Source of the DNA: Mesostigma viride
Lineage: Eukaryota > Streptophyta > Mesostigmatophyceae > Mesostigmatales > Mesostigmataceae
Reading direction: 5' to 3'
Length of the DNA stretch: 26,782 nt
NCBI GenBank assembly: GCA_009746045.1
Contig: RPFO01002087.1
Location: forward strand, 1-26,782
Part shown: positions 26,354 to 26,782 of the stretch, piece by piece
How positions within the stretch are numbered: the stretch's first letter is position 1
Layout: each line of letters opens with the position of its first letter
Program-made: the position numbers and the translations under genes
The notes under the pieces: model-generated
What the model was told of the DNA's origin: nothing
The model's input: the letters and a program-made list of their open reading frames with translations, nothing else
The model's database searches: none

Positions 26354-26782
26354 CTAAAACGGAGCCTTACTAGACCACGGAAGCCACTGGACTTCTAATG
26401 GGTTGTCATTGGGCATGTGGGTAAAGATCCTGTTTTTGCCCATGAGGTCATGAAAGATCTCAAGTGGGCTGGGCTTATCGTGGTCCGCGCCAGGGTCCCA
26501 GATTTTGTTTTGTTCATTTGCAACCATCCAGTAGCGTCGCATGCCGGAGTTCCATAGGTAAATGAAGCGTGAGAGAACCCCAGCTTTGTCGAAAACTGTG
26601 CGCCTATTGAACACCACATCGTTTTGCACCGTCCAGATTGTATATAACATGCATGTGCAGAGCCATATCCACGCTTGTTGTGAAAAGGTGAGCTCAAGGC
26701 CAGGGTTGCCCGTGATGCCAAAGATAATTGAGCGGGTAGACACCGGTATGATAGGCTCAGACGTCCAGGCTGCCCATAAAAT
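26354..26782 (-). pseudogene. LINE ORF2 C-terminal fragment, continues beyond the window
   Basis: The minus-strand frame is open to the window edge. It is clearly homologous to residues near the end of the 438-1742 frame: shared IFGITG, WIWL, LYTIW/LHTIW, MRRYW, WDPG, PSPLE and LMG words in the same order. The last ~12 codons differ because of a frame change near the end. It lies in the opposite orientation to the left copy, so it is a separate insertion of the same family. The zf-RVT cysteines would lie outside the window. Confidence 0.75.

Overview
The window is eukaryotic nuclear repeat DNA, and I see no ordinary host gene in it. Its core is two full-length LTR retrotransposons of the Ty3/gypsy chromovirus type, placed head to head with only 116 bp between their 5' LTRs. 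The minus-strand copy (1704-12491, 10,788 bp) has LTRs of 572 bp and a CCCAA target-site duplication. The plus-strand copy (12608-25354, 12,747 bp) has LTRs of 574/573 bp and a TCGTG duplication. A third element, of the split-direct-repeat (PAT/TOC1/Kangaroo-like) type, sits inside pol of the plus copy at 16605-18566. Both Ty3 elements entered the 3' end of an older LINE-type element (438-1703, continuing at 12497-12602). A related LINE 3' end in the opposite orientation enters from the right edge (26354-26782). The organism is not certain. Split-direct-repeat elements are known from volvocine green algae, and zf-RVT LINEs are common in the green lineage, so a green alga is my leading guess, but other eukaryotes are possible.

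Both Ty3 copies share the same unusual layout: 5' LTR, PBS, about 530 bp leader, a small ORF with an RNase H1/viroplasmin hybrid-binding domain (130 aa), gag with a CCHC knuckle, protease, RT, RNase H, DD35E integrase with GPF module and chromodomain, then an extra long ORF (aORF, about 760 aa if uninterrupted, not recognised), a G-rich polypurine tract and the 3' LTR. A strong 5' splice-site match lies just before the small ORF. A pyrimidine-rich CAG acceptor lies just before the aORF in both copies, which suggests env-style spliced expression of the downstream ORF. Where one copy has a frameshift the other is usually open, so the family probably encodes a single continuous Gag-Pol frame.

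The minus copy is young (one LTR-LTR difference by my count). The plus copy is older (about seven substitutions and one indel). CA through pol, the leader and the small ORF are nearly identical between the copies. U3, the N-terminal part of gag, the small-ORF/gag spacer, the aORF and the 3' untranslated region are clearly more divergent. Every reading-frame lesion I could place in the retroelement genes, apart from the nested insertion, is a 1-2 nt indel; these may be real decay or consensus errors.

Flanks: 1-437 holds a degenerate GTGGCCC repeat and no gene. 25360-26353 holds an ATTA-rich tail, a stretch without recognisable content, a decayed integrase-like fragment and the 3' untranslated part of the right-hand LINE.
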